64,000 nt of DNA from Tritonibacter scottomollicae (lineage in GTDB: Bacteria > Pseudomonadota > Alphaproteobacteria > Rhodobacterales > Rhodobacteraceae): NCBI RefSeq assembly GCF_003003215.1, contig NZ_PVUF01000001.1, forward strand, positions 310,001-374,000, given 5' to 3'. Below the pieces are notes generated by a model, which saw only the letters and a list, made by a program, of their open reading frames with translations, ran no database searches and was not told the DNA's origin. This document shows, in pieces, positions 1-7,430 of this stretch. The translations under genes were made by a program, and so were the position numbers. The first letter of the stretch is position 1, and the number at the start of each line of letters is the position of its first letter.

Positions 1-476
1 GCCTGATCCTGCGGGATCGGCGGGCTGCAAAGCGGAGCGCGTCCCCCCAAAGGGGCCGCGCGCAGTTTTCGTAGTTTGGAAAGCCGCCAGGCGACGCTTT
101 GGTCGCGTATGAAGGGCCGTGTTGCGGTGACGCTAGATATCAGCGTGCGCAGGCTTGGCTACGCCCACAAAAAGTATCAGACATGCTGCCGCATTGTTTC
201 GCGTGCGAAACATTGGGGCAGTCAGATTGACCTGTCTTGGGTGTTGCGTCTCGGCGCAGAGGGAGCACTCCCGCCCCTTTATGGTTGAGGCAGAGCCTCC
301 CCCAAAAGCGTTGGGCCGAGCGGGGGCCGCGCCTGCGGCGCGGCCCCCGCTCGGCCGCGATTTGCAAAGCAAAGCGCAAAACCTGAGAGCCGCGTCAGCG
401 GCTCTCCTTTGAGGTTGAAAGTGGGTGAGTTCGAAAATAGGCGAGTGCGAAGGTGGGCTTCGAAGGGCCGGTGCGT
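1..476. other. Intergenic region, no gene recognised
   Basis: No reading frame in this 476-base stretch has a recognisable protein family, a good ribosome-binding site or family-like composition. It lies downstream of the minus-strand methyltransferase gene. The visible structure is a set of GC-rich inverted repeats, the largest at 314-356. The window edge cuts whatever lies to the left. Confidence 0.5.
314..356. repeat. Perfect 20-bp-arm GC palindrome
   Basis: Two perfectly complementary 20-base arms (314-333 and 337-356) flank a TGC loop. The inner core GCCGCGCC-TGC-GGCGCGGC recurs at about 36598-36616. No U-tract follows on either strand, so it is not a classical intrinsic terminator. It belongs with the other long intergenic palindromes of this window. 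Confidence 0.8.
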
Positions 477-956
477 TTAGCCGGCGCAATAGAACATGTA
501 GCGGCCTTCGGGAATGTCCGCCGGTCCGTCGACCTCGGTGAAGCCCACCAGCGGCTGGCCGGAGATGATCAGCCCGCCCGGCGCCATGACCTGAGAAAGC
601 GCTGGCGACAGTTTCGCCGCCTCCGCCACGTCCTTCTCCTTGACGCCAAAGCCCAGATCGTAATGCGCCAGCGCCAGACGGTGTCCGCCCTCGGCCAGTC
701 GGGCCAGCATCGGCTCCGCTTCGCCTTGCAGGAAATTCTCCTCCGGCGGCACGCAGGACGGATGGCATTGCAGCACCCGGTCGATGACCCAGATGCGCCG
801 TTCGGACAGAACCTCGCGCAGGTGGTCATAGGTGCGCCCGTTGCCTAGTCCGAGGTCGAGCACATCACCGGCAACGTCGGAAATCGCCTCCGCAGCCCAA
901 TTGAGCCCGTCGCGTTGGGCGGTGAGGCGGCGCAGCATGCTGTCCAGTCGGCTCAT
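477..956 (-). CDS. Class I SAM-dependent methyltransferase
   Basis: A 159-residue protein. Residues 32-42 (VLDLGLGNGRT) form the glycine-rich SAM-binding motif I, and IWVIDR at 55-60 fits the second beta strand that ends in an acidic residue, so a compact Rossmann methyltransferase fold is supported. The methyl acceptor cannot be read from the sequence. It is the last gene of the seven-gene glycosyltransferase operon: its ATG at 956 lies one base after the stop of the deacetylase gene, which implies translational coupling and suggests it methylates a product or intermediate of that pathway. It is short for the superfamily, with no additional substrate domain visible. Confidence 0.85.
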   Translation of the reverse strand: MSRLDSMLRRLTAQRDGLNWAAEAISDVAGDVLDLGLGNGRTYDHLREVLSERRIWVIDRVLQCHPSCVPPEENFLQGEAEPMLARLAEGGHRLALAHYDLGFGVKEKDVAEAAKLSPALSQVMAPGGLIISGQPLVGFTEVDGPADIPEGRYMFYCAG

Positions 957-957
957 C

Positions 958-1716
958 TCAGCTGATCCTTTCGTTGAAGCGCCAGGGATGCGCGGGACCG
1001 GCCAGCAGGCGGGTCAGGAGGGTTTCGCAGAACTCCCACACCTGATCGTCATGCACAAGGTGATGTGTCAGCAGGCCCAGCGGCTCTGCGCGATCCTGCG
1101 CACCGGCGCGCCGGGCCTCAAGGTTTGCCACCAGCCGCGCGAGGATCTCATCTTCGGCGGCCAGACCCCGGCTGCCCTTCCAGTCGATCGGGTCCACATG
1201 AGTGTTGATCTGCATCAGCCCCGGCGCAGCCTGCACCCGCTTGCGCGGCCCATAGGTGGAGAGCGCGGCAAAGCCGAGGCCCGCCAGCCAGGGCAGCATC
1301 GCGGGCGAGATCCGGTTCCAGGGCGGCACGAACATCGGCTGCAGGGAGGCTCCGAACAGCTGTTTCAGTCGCTCCATGCCGTCTTCGGCATCCGCAAGCG
1401 CCTGATCCACTGGCCGGGTGCTCGGAAATTCGCATTTCTTCTTATCGGCACCGGCGTGGTTTTGATGGGCCCAGCCATGCACCACCGGCACCAGATGGCT
1501 CGATTGCTGCACGGATGTCGCAAGATCCGCCACCGCGCCTTCGGGGATCACCGCAAGATGCACTGGCAGATCAAGCTGCGTGGCCAGGGCCTCCAGCCGG
1601 ACCAGCGCGTCGCTGGGGGCAATCGCATCGTCATCCCGCCACCAGAGCGGCAGGCGCAAATCCTGCGCGGTCCAGTGTTCCAGCTCCGCGTCCAGCGCGT
1701 TCCAGCCGTGTGTCAT
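958..1716 (-). CDS. Polysaccharide deacetylase family protein
   Basis: A 252-residue protein of the NodB/polysaccharide-deacetylase (CE4-like) superfamily. The motif WRDDDA (26-31) supplies the catalytic/metal Asp pair, HGWAHQNH (80-87) matches the HxxxH metal motif, and FVPPWNR (129-135) matches the conserved RxPW/PPW motif. There is no signal peptide, so it probably acts in the cytoplasm on an intermediate rather than on finished polymer. The frame is open upstream to a TTG at 1740, but the ATG at 1716 is preceded by GGGGGAGA and is preferred. It sits inside the glycosyltransferase operon, 20 bases after the upstream stop. It likely deacetylates an N-acetylated sugar made by the neighbouring enzymes; the true substrate is unknown. 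Confidence 0.85.
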   Translation of the reverse strand: MTHGWNALDAELEHWTAQDLRLPLWWRDDDAIAPSDALVRLEALATQLDLPVHLAVIPEGAVADLATSVQQSSHLVPVVHGWAHQNHAGADKKKCEFPSTRPVDQALADAEDGMERLKQLFGASLQPMFVPPWNRISPAMLPWLAGLGFAALSTYGPRKRVQAAPGLMQINTHVDPIDWKGSRGLAAEDEILARLVANLEARRAGAQDRAEPLGLLTHHLVHDDQVWEFCETLLTRLLAGPAHPWRFNERIS

Positions 1717-1736
1717 CCGATCTCCCCCGTTTGCGC

Positions 1737-2876
1737 TCAAGCGCGCTGCCTCCCCAGCAGCGATGCCGCAATCTCCACGCTGCGGCGCGCCCCGTCAAAT
1801 TCAAACCCGTCAAGGCTGCGTTGCGTGTCCTGCATGACTTGGTGCAGGGCGGCGCAGAGGCGATCCGGGGTGAGGGTGGAGGTGGGTTCGACCGCAAAGC
1901 CGGGCAGGGGAGCGAGGCTTCGGGCGCGCAGGGATTGCTCCACCTCCTTGCCCGCATCAAAGGGCACCAGCACCGCAGGGGTGCCCGATTGCAGCAGGTC
2001 GAGGGCGGTGTTGTACCCGCACATGCTGACCGAGGCCGCCGCATGGGGCAGCATGGCGCGGAAATCGGGGCGGGCCGGTTCCAGAAGAGCCGGCGAGGTC
2101 GGGTCCGAGAGCTGAGTGATGCGTGCCGCTGCATCTGATCCGCCGACCAGAATGCGCCAGATATGGTCCGGCATCGCCTTGGCCGCCTGCACCGCGCAGG
2201 CATAGAGCGCATCCCCCACGCCGCCGCCACCGGCGCTGACGAGAATCTCTCCCTTGCCGGCGCCCTCCGGATGGGGCCTGGCAGCCGGGGGCGCGACATA
2301 GCCGGTGTAGTGCAACTTGCCCGCCAGCAGGTCGGAAACCGGCCAGCTGGTGTCCAGCGTGGTGGCCTTCGGATCCGAATGCACCAGCACGCCGTCGTAG
2401 AATTCCGCGATCATGGCGTCTGCGTCCTCGGCCTTTTTCGGCTTTGAGGGCGGGGCAAGGATGTCGCGGATCGAGGACAGCACCAGGGGTCGGCGGGGCA
2501 GGTCCTTGGCGGCCTCCAGCAGGGCGCGGAATTCAGCGCGCAGGGAGCGGCGGCCGAAGGGATAGAGTTCGGTGATCAGCACATCCGGCTGCAACGATTG
2601 CAGCAGGGTATTCAGGTGATTGCGGCGAGCGCTGTGGTAGGCGTCATCGGCAACGGCGCCGTCCTTGTCCAGCAGGCGGGCGAAGTCCACGCCGTCAGAG
2701 CGCAGCGGCGGCAATTGTTCGAAGGCAAGCCCGTGGGTGGGGAGCTGCGGTGCAGGAAAGCCGCCAGAGGCGATGGTGACGTGATGGCCAGCCTCGACAA
2801 AGGCGCGCCCCAGCGTCAGCGCGCGGGACAGATGGCCGGTGCCCAACAGATGCGTGACAACGATCAGGACATTCAT
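1737..2876 (-). CDS. MurG-like (GT28-type) glycosyltransferase
   Basis: A 379-residue GT-B glycosyltransferase. The N-terminal GTGHLSRA loop (12-19) is the glycine-rich acceptor-domain motif of MurG/GT28 proteins. The C-terminal half has an SAGGGG loop and CGYNTALDLL...GTPAVLVPF, the nucleotide-sugar binding region. No transmembrane segment is visible. Its ATG at 2876 overlaps the stop of the phosphatase gene in ATGA, so the start at 2876 is preferred over longer readings. It is related in architecture to the first gene of the operon (5795-7015). It probably adds one sugar in an unknown glycan or glycolipid route; donor and acceptor are not deducible. Confidence 0.85.
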   Translation of the reverse strand: MNVLIVVTHLLGTGHLSRALTLGRAFVEAGHHVTIASGGFPAPQLPTHGLAFEQLPPLRSDGVDFARLLDKDGAVADDAYHSARRNHLNTLLQSLQPDVLITELYPFGRRSLRAEFRALLEAAKDLPRRPLVLSSIRDILAPPSKPKKAEDADAMIAEFYDGVLVHSDPKATTLDTSWPVSDLLAGKLHYTGYVAPPAARPHPEGAGKGEILVSAGGGGVGDALYACAVQAAKAMPDHIWRILVGGSDAAARITQLSDPTSPALLEPARPDFRAMLPHAAASVSMCGYNTALDLLQSGTPAVLVPFDAGKEVEQSLRARSLAPLPGFAVEPTSTLTPDRLCAALHQVMQDTQRSLDGFEFDGARRSVEIAASLLGRQRA

Positions 2877-3457
2877 GGCGTGCGTTTTTCCAACCTGACA
2901 GGCTCGTGCCAAGGGGTCAGGGTGGCCCCGTCGACCTCGACCACAAACAACCGGTTGCGTTTGACCTGAAACGGCGCCGGGCCGTCGAAATTCCAGCTAT
3001 GGGCGCGGGCGAGGATCATACGCATGATGCCGATATGACAGACCGCGACGCTGTCGCGCTCCAGGCTGTCGATCCAGGGGCGCAGACGGTCCCAGACCTC
3101 CGCCGGGGTTTCGCCGCCGGGGGGGCGATAGTCCCAGCCCCAGTGTTCGATGTCGCGAAAGCCGCTGCCTGGGTCGGCGCGCAGGCGGGTTCCGTGCTGG
3201 CCCTCCCAGTCGCCCCAGTTCATCTCGATCAGGGCGGGAGAGGTGCGCGGCGCACGGCCCGTGACCAGACATGCGGTCTCGTCCGCGCGCTGCAGCGGGC
3301 TGGACCAGAGGTCGGCCTCTTGCCAGTCCTCGGGCAGGGCCTGGGCGGCGAGTTCCGCGCGGGCAGTGTCATCCAGCGCGATGTCGCTGCGGCCCTGGAT
3401 GCGCCCTGCGCGATTCCAGGCGGTATGGCCATGGCGCAGGAGGGCGAGTCGGATCAT
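2873..3457 (-). CDS. Histidine phosphatase family protein
   Basis: A 194-residue histidine phosphatase (phosphoglycerate-mutase/CobC superfamily). LLRHGHTAWN (6-15) contains the RHG catalytic motif with the phospho-accepting His9. SSPLQRADETA supplies the second arginine region, and the late CHIGIMR supplies the second catalytic histidine context. The start at 3457 overlaps the upstream stop in ATGA. Within a glycosyltransferase operon, a phosphatase of this type would fit removal of phosphate from a sugar-phosphate or glycosyl-glycerate intermediate. That role is inference from context; family members range from metabolic mutases to signalling phosphatases. Confidence 0.85.
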   Translation of the reverse strand: MIRLALLRHGHTAWNRAGRIQGRSDIALDDTARAELAAQALPEDWQEADLWSSPLQRADETACLVTGRAPRTSPALIEMNWGDWEGQHGTRLRADPGSGFRDIEHWGWDYRPPGGETPAEVWDRLRPWIDSLERDSVAVCHIGIMRMILARAHSWNFDGPAPFQVKRNRLFVVEVDGATLTPWHEPVRLEKRTP

Positions 3458-4557
3458 GCCGGATGATCCAGCAGCGGAGTCAGCGCTGACCATAGCGTGT
3501 CGCGTGCGGCGGGTCTGAGGTGGCGCGTGGCGATATGATCCCGCGCCCGCCGCCCCAGATCGGCGCGTTCTGCTGCGCTGTCGAGAAGGCGCGCAACCTC
3601 CTCCGCCAGCGCTGCCGCACCGGCGTGCGGGGCGGGGTAGGCGCCGGGCAGCAGCACATCGCGCAGGCCGGGGCGGTCTTGCGCGACCACCGGCAGCCCA
3701 TGCGATTGCGCTTCGAGATAGACCATGCCGTAGGCCTCGTTGACACCGGGCCAGAGGAACAGCGAAGCGCTACTGTAGGCCTCTGCCATGGACGCGCCAT
3801 CAAGCTGACCGAGGAAGCGCACGCGATCGCCAAAGGGGGCGACAAGCGCCTCGACCTCGGCGCGCGCGGGGCCGTCGCCCGCAATTTGGAGTTGCCAGTC
3901 GACCGCGCGCCCTGTTGATGCCTTGGAATCAAGTTGGCGCAGGGTCTCGGCGATAAGCGCATAAGAGGCCAGCTTGTCCCCCTGTCGCATCATCCCCGCC
4001 GCCAGCATCGGCCCGTCCAGCGTGCCGGGGGCCGGCAGATCGCTGCGGGACAGGAAGGGGCGCAGATGCACCAGCTGCTGATCCCCGGCGCGATCCCGTT
4101 CCAGCGTTTCGCGGTCCTGATCGGTCAGGTAGAAAATCACCGCCGCCTGATCCGCGGCCGCATGGGCGGCTTGGGCAAATTCCGCCCACGGCCCGATCAG
4201 CCGTTTGGCTGCGCGGGTGCTTTCGATCTGGACGTAAGGGATATCGCGGGCGGCGGCCACGGCGGGGCCGATCAGGTCGGGCGCCTTGTAGTAATTGTGA
4301 TAGGTGACCCAGAGGTCGATCGGGGGCAGTTCCTCGACCAGGCGGCCCACCTCATCGGCGGCGCGCTGTTGCAGAATCTGCTGGTGGACCGGGTCGCCAA
4401 GCTTGTCGTGCAGGCGCAGGTCAGAGGCCAGCACGACCTCCGCGCCGCCCTCCTGCAGCAGCCCCATCAGGCTGCGGCCCATGGCCCGATCACCGGAGGG
4501 CGTGGCGTGGCTGGGGGCCTTCATCGGCGCGTAGAAGGCAACGCGGGGCTGTGTCAT
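3454..4557 (-). CDS. Glycosyltransferase family 4 protein
   Basis: A 367-residue GT-B enzyme of family 4 type. The C-terminal domain has the expected donor-binding stretch FLWPGVNEAYGMVYLEA followed by HGLPVVAQDRPGLRDV, with the E-x7-E-like acidic pair of GT4 enzymes (EAYGMVYLE). The N-terminal domain carries the YHNYYKAPD and HLRPFL segments. No membrane helix is seen. Start and stop both sit in four-base ATGA overlaps with the neighbouring genes, so this is a coupled operon member. Donor sugar and acceptor are unknown. Confidence 0.85.
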   Translation of the reverse strand: MTQPRVAFYAPMKAPSHATPSGDRAMGRSLMGLLQEGGAEVVLASDLRLHDKLGDPVHQQILQQRAADEVGRLVEELPPIDLWVTYHNYYKAPDLIGPAVAAARDIPYVQIESTRAAKRLIGPWAEFAQAAHAAADQAAVIFYLTDQDRETLERDRAGDQQLVHLRPFLSRSDLPAPGTLDGPMLAAGMMRQGDKLASYALIAETLRQLDSKASTGRAVDWQLQIAGDGPARAEVEALVAPFGDRVRFLGQLDGASMAEAYSSASLFLWPGVNEAYGMVYLEAQSHGLPVVAQDRPGLRDVLLPGAYPAPHAGAAALAEEVARLLDSAAERADLGRRARDHIATRHLRPAARDTLWSALTPLLDHPA

Positions 4558-5798
4558 TCTGCGGTCCCGAGCATGGCCGACAGGCGCGTGTTCAGCTGCG
4601 CGATGCCGGGGGGCATGGTGAACTCTGCACGCAGGCGCGCCAATGCGGCATCCGCCATGCGGGTTGCCTCTTCCGGGGCGTGGGCAAAGCGCAGCATGGC
4701 ATCGGCAAGGGCGGCGGGCGCGTCATCGGACAACAGCCCATGGGTGCCGCTTTCGATGAACTCCGGGATGGCGGAGACCGGGGTGGAGAGGATCGCCAGC
4801 CCCTGCGAGGCGGCCTCCATCAGCACGTTCGGCAGCCCGTCGCGGTCGCCATCGGCAGCCACGCGAGAGGGCAGCACAAAGAGATCGGCGGCGCGCATGG
4901 CGGCGATCACCTCGGGCTGGTCGCAGGCACCGCGCCAGGTGATGCGGTCCGCAACACCTGCATCCTCGGCCATGCCCTGCAACAGATCCCTCAGGCCGCC
5001 GCCACCGATATGGGTCCACTGCCAGTCCAGGTCTGCGGGCAGCAGCGCCAGCGCGGCGATCAGCCGGTCAAAGCCCTTTTTCTCCACCAGTCGGCCCACC
5101 GACATCATGTGAAACGGGGCGTCGGGCGTGCGCGGGATACGCTGCGGCGGCGCGGGAAAGCGGGACAGGTCGAGGCCGTGATAGATCAGATCCACCGGGG
5201 TGCCGTCGGAGAGGTCCTGCAGGTGTTTTGCACCAAACCCGGTGCAGGTGGCACCAAAGGCTGCGCCATGGGTCTCGGTCTTGAGCTTTTCGCGCAGCTC
5301 CCATTCGGGCGAGGTCCAGATGTCCTTGGCATGCGCGGCAAAGCTCCACGGCAGGCCGCGCATGATGGCGGCGTAGCGCGCCACGGAGGACGGCGTGTGC
5401 AGGAAATGCGCGTAAAGACCACGGACCTCGGCGGGCAGTTCGCAAGCCAGCACGCAGGCCTGACCAAAGCGGCGGATGCGGTTATGGCTGGGATCGCGCC
5501 TCAAATCCGCGCGCCAGACCGCGTAGGCGGTCGCATAGCCGGGCAGGGTGCGCGCAGTCTCGCGCGCGCGGGCGACGCGGGCGGGGTCATCGTGCAGATA
5601 TTCCGGCAGGTAGTGTACCGGCGCCTGCAGGCGGTCGTGCAGCGGATGGGTCTTGGTGTCGGTGGGATGGCGCAACGACCAGATTTCAAAGGGTTGGCCA
5701 GCCTCTTCGAGCGCCACCAGCTCCTGGGCGATGAACGTCTCGGACAGGCGCGGCCAGCCCTTGACCAGCACGGCAAGCGCCGGGCGATGTGATGTCAT
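4554..5798 (-). CDS. Glycosyltransferase family 4 protein
   Basis: A 414-residue GT4-type glycosyltransferase. LSETFIAQEL near the N terminus is typical of the GT4 group that acts in exopolysaccharide and glycolipid synthesis. MSVGRLVEKKGFDRLI marks the start of the donor domain, and DGLPNVLMEAASQGLAILST gives the conserved nucleotide-binding acidic pair. It overlaps both neighbours by ATGA. Together with the other three glycosyltransferases it implies sequential assembly of at least a short oligosaccharide. No polymerase, flippase or export gene is present nearby, which points to a small glycan or glycolipid rather than a large exported polysaccharide. Confidence 0.87.
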   Translation of the reverse strand: MTSHRPALAVLVKGWPRLSETFIAQELVALEEAGQPFEIWSLRHPTDTKTHPLHDRLQAPVHYLPEYLHDDPARVARARETARTLPGYATAYAVWRADLRRDPSHNRIRRFGQACVLACELPAEVRGLYAHFLHTPSSVARYAAIMRGLPWSFAAHAKDIWTSPEWELREKLKTETHGAAFGATCTGFGAKHLQDLSDGTPVDLIYHGLDLSRFPAPPQRIPRTPDAPFHMMSVGRLVEKKGFDRLIAALALLPADLDWQWTHIGGGGLRDLLQGMAEDAGVADRITWRGACDQPEVIAAMRAADLFVLPSRVAADGDRDGLPNVLMEAASQGLAILSTPVSAIPEFIESGTHGLLSDDAPAALADAMLRFAHAPEEATRMADAALARLRAEFTMPPGIAQLNTRLSAMLGTAE

Positions 5799-7015
5799 TC
5801 TGCGGCCTCACGCGGCAATTGGTGCAAGAGAGTGTCGACGCGCCCGGTCACGTAGTCGAGCCCGTCCAGAAGCCCGTCGGAGATCGCCTGCGACGGGCGG
5901 GGTTGCCGCTCCAGCGCACGAATGGCACCGATCATGGCCTGCGGCGTCCAGCCGTCGCGGGTTTCGTCAAGCATGGTGACAAGTCCCAGTTCCTCGGCGC
6001 GGCTGGCGCGGATCCATTGTTCGAGACGCGGCGTTGTGCGCGGCACGATCACCGCCGGTTTGTCGAAGGACAGAACCTCGCAAAAGGTATTGTAGCCCCC
6101 CATGCAGATCACCCCCTGCGCACCGGCGAAGAGCGTTTCGATCTCGCTCTCGAAGCCGACGGCGGTGACGCGCCCGTCCAGTGCGGCCACACGATCCTCG
6201 AAGGCCGCGCGCGTCTCGCCGGACAGGAACGGCCCGTAGACCAGCACCGCGCGCGGCATCAGATCGGGGTCACGTTCGTAGGCGGAAATCGCAAGGTCCA
6301 CCATCATGGCGCCATCGCCACCGCCGCCCGGAGTGATCAGGACATAAGGTCGCTCGGGCGGTTCGCCTACAGTGCCAAGATCGCGGCGCAGGTATCCGGT
6401 CCAGTGCATCCGCGCCTGAGCCGCCGCGCTCAGATCAAGCCCGGCGGTGGGGTCGTAGACATCGCGCAGCCCATACACCCAGATTTCATCGTAGAATTGT
6501 TCCGCCGCCGCCAGTGCGCCCTTGCGATCCCATTCGGCGCGGAGCACTTCGGGTTCGTCCAGCACGTCGCGCAGGCCGAGCACCAGCTTGGCCTTGCCCT
6601 GCTGTTGCAGCAGTTCAAGCGTGGGCAACAGCTCGCCGCGAAAGCCGCAGGGTTCCTTGTCCACGACAAGGATGTCCGGGGCAAACTGTTCGGCGGTGGA
6701 GCGGATCAGCCCGGCACGCAGTTCGGTGGTTTCCTCGATATTCATGCCCATGGTGCGGCTGGCGTAGGACCCATCGGAGCGTTTGATGACGCCGGGCAGA
6801 CGCATGTGATCGACCCGGTTCGGGAAAGCAAAGCGCCCCGCCACCGGCGAGCCGGTCAGGATCATCGCAGAGGCGGTGCGATCCGCAGAGGTGATCGCGG
6901 CGGCCAGGGCACGAGAGCGGCGCAGATGTCCCAGCCCGAAGGTGTCGTGGCTGTAGAACAGGATGCGCGGTCCGCGTCCCGAGGGGCCCAAACGGGCGGG
7001 GGTGCTGGCGCTCAT
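5795..7015 (-). CDS. MurG-like glycosyltransferase, first gene of operon
   Basis: A 406-residue GT-B protein. FYSHDTFGLGHLRRSRALA carries the glycine-rich GLGHLRR acceptor loop. VLITPGGGGDG and CMGGYNTFCEVLSFDKPAVIVPR are the donor-binding loop and the E/N sugar-binding region of GT28-like enzymes. The frame is open to an ATG at 7189, but family-like sequence begins at the ATG at 7015. No strong Shine-Dalgarno is visible at 7015, so the start is less certain than others. It is the promoter-proximal gene; the promoter should lie in 7016-7430, divergent from the mechanosensitive channel gene. Confidence 0.83.
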   Translation of the reverse strand: MSASTPARLGPSGRGPRILFYSHDTFGLGHLRRSRALAAAITSADRTASAMILTGSPVAGRFAFPNRVDHMRLPGVIKRSDGSYASRTMGMNIEETTELRAGLIRSTAEQFAPDILVVDKEPCGFRGELLPTLELLQQQGKAKLVLGLRDVLDEPEVLRAEWDRKGALAAAEQFYDEIWVYGLRDVYDPTAGLDLSAAAQARMHWTGYLRRDLGTVGEPPERPYVLITPGGGGDGAMMVDLAISAYERDPDLMPRAVLVYGPFLSGETRAAFEDRVAALDGRVTAVGFESEIETLFAGAQGVICMGGYNTFCEVLSFDKPAVIVPRTTPRLEQWIRASRAEELGLVTMLDETRDGWTPQAMIGAIRALERQPRPSQAISDGLLDGLDYVTGRVDTLLHQLPREAAE

Positions 7016-7430
7016 AGGGGGACTCGCTTGCAAGTGGGGGTCGGGCGTGGTGACGGGCGGTGTCCTCCTGCGGAGGTGGTCCCATGCCACGAGGCGGCGT
7101 GGCGCCGCGTCGGGAGGGATGTGCAGCACCCGGATTGGGTGATGCAGTGCGTCTTGGCCATATTCCGCCCCAACGTCATGCGGGCGCACTCCTGATCAGC
7201 GGCGGAGCGCGGCCGGATTTCCCATGCCTCTGCGCCGGGTCTGCTATGGCGCGGTGAACACGCAGCGCCGACAACCCGAGCAATTAAACACGGGTGATAT
7301 AGCTTGGCTGGCGCGCTCATGCAATCAAACCAATGAGATCCGGGCGCCATCCGATACGCAAAAGCGATACTTGCCGCCCGTTTTTGCCTAATGTGGTGAG
7401 AAAATCACCCAAGGAAAGGGGACGCGACGC
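7016..7430. other. Divergent intergenic region
   Basis: About 415 bases separate the glycosyltransferase operon (minus) from the mscS-type gene (plus). It should hold both promoters. AAGGAAAGGGG at about 7413-7423 is the ribosome-binding site of the channel gene. I could not pick out a confident -35/-10 pair and see no small gene. Confidence 0.4.

Noticed and set aside
155-412. Small plus-strand open frame in the left edge region
   Set aside because: Low-complexity composition, spans the long palindrome and lacks a convincing ribosome-binding site.
832-2115. A 427-codon open frame on the plus strand, opposite the deacetylase and MurG-like genes
   Set aside because: It is antisense to well-supported overlapping genes, is rich in Arg/Ala/Pro/Gly as expected of a shadow frame in high-GC DNA, and has no motif.
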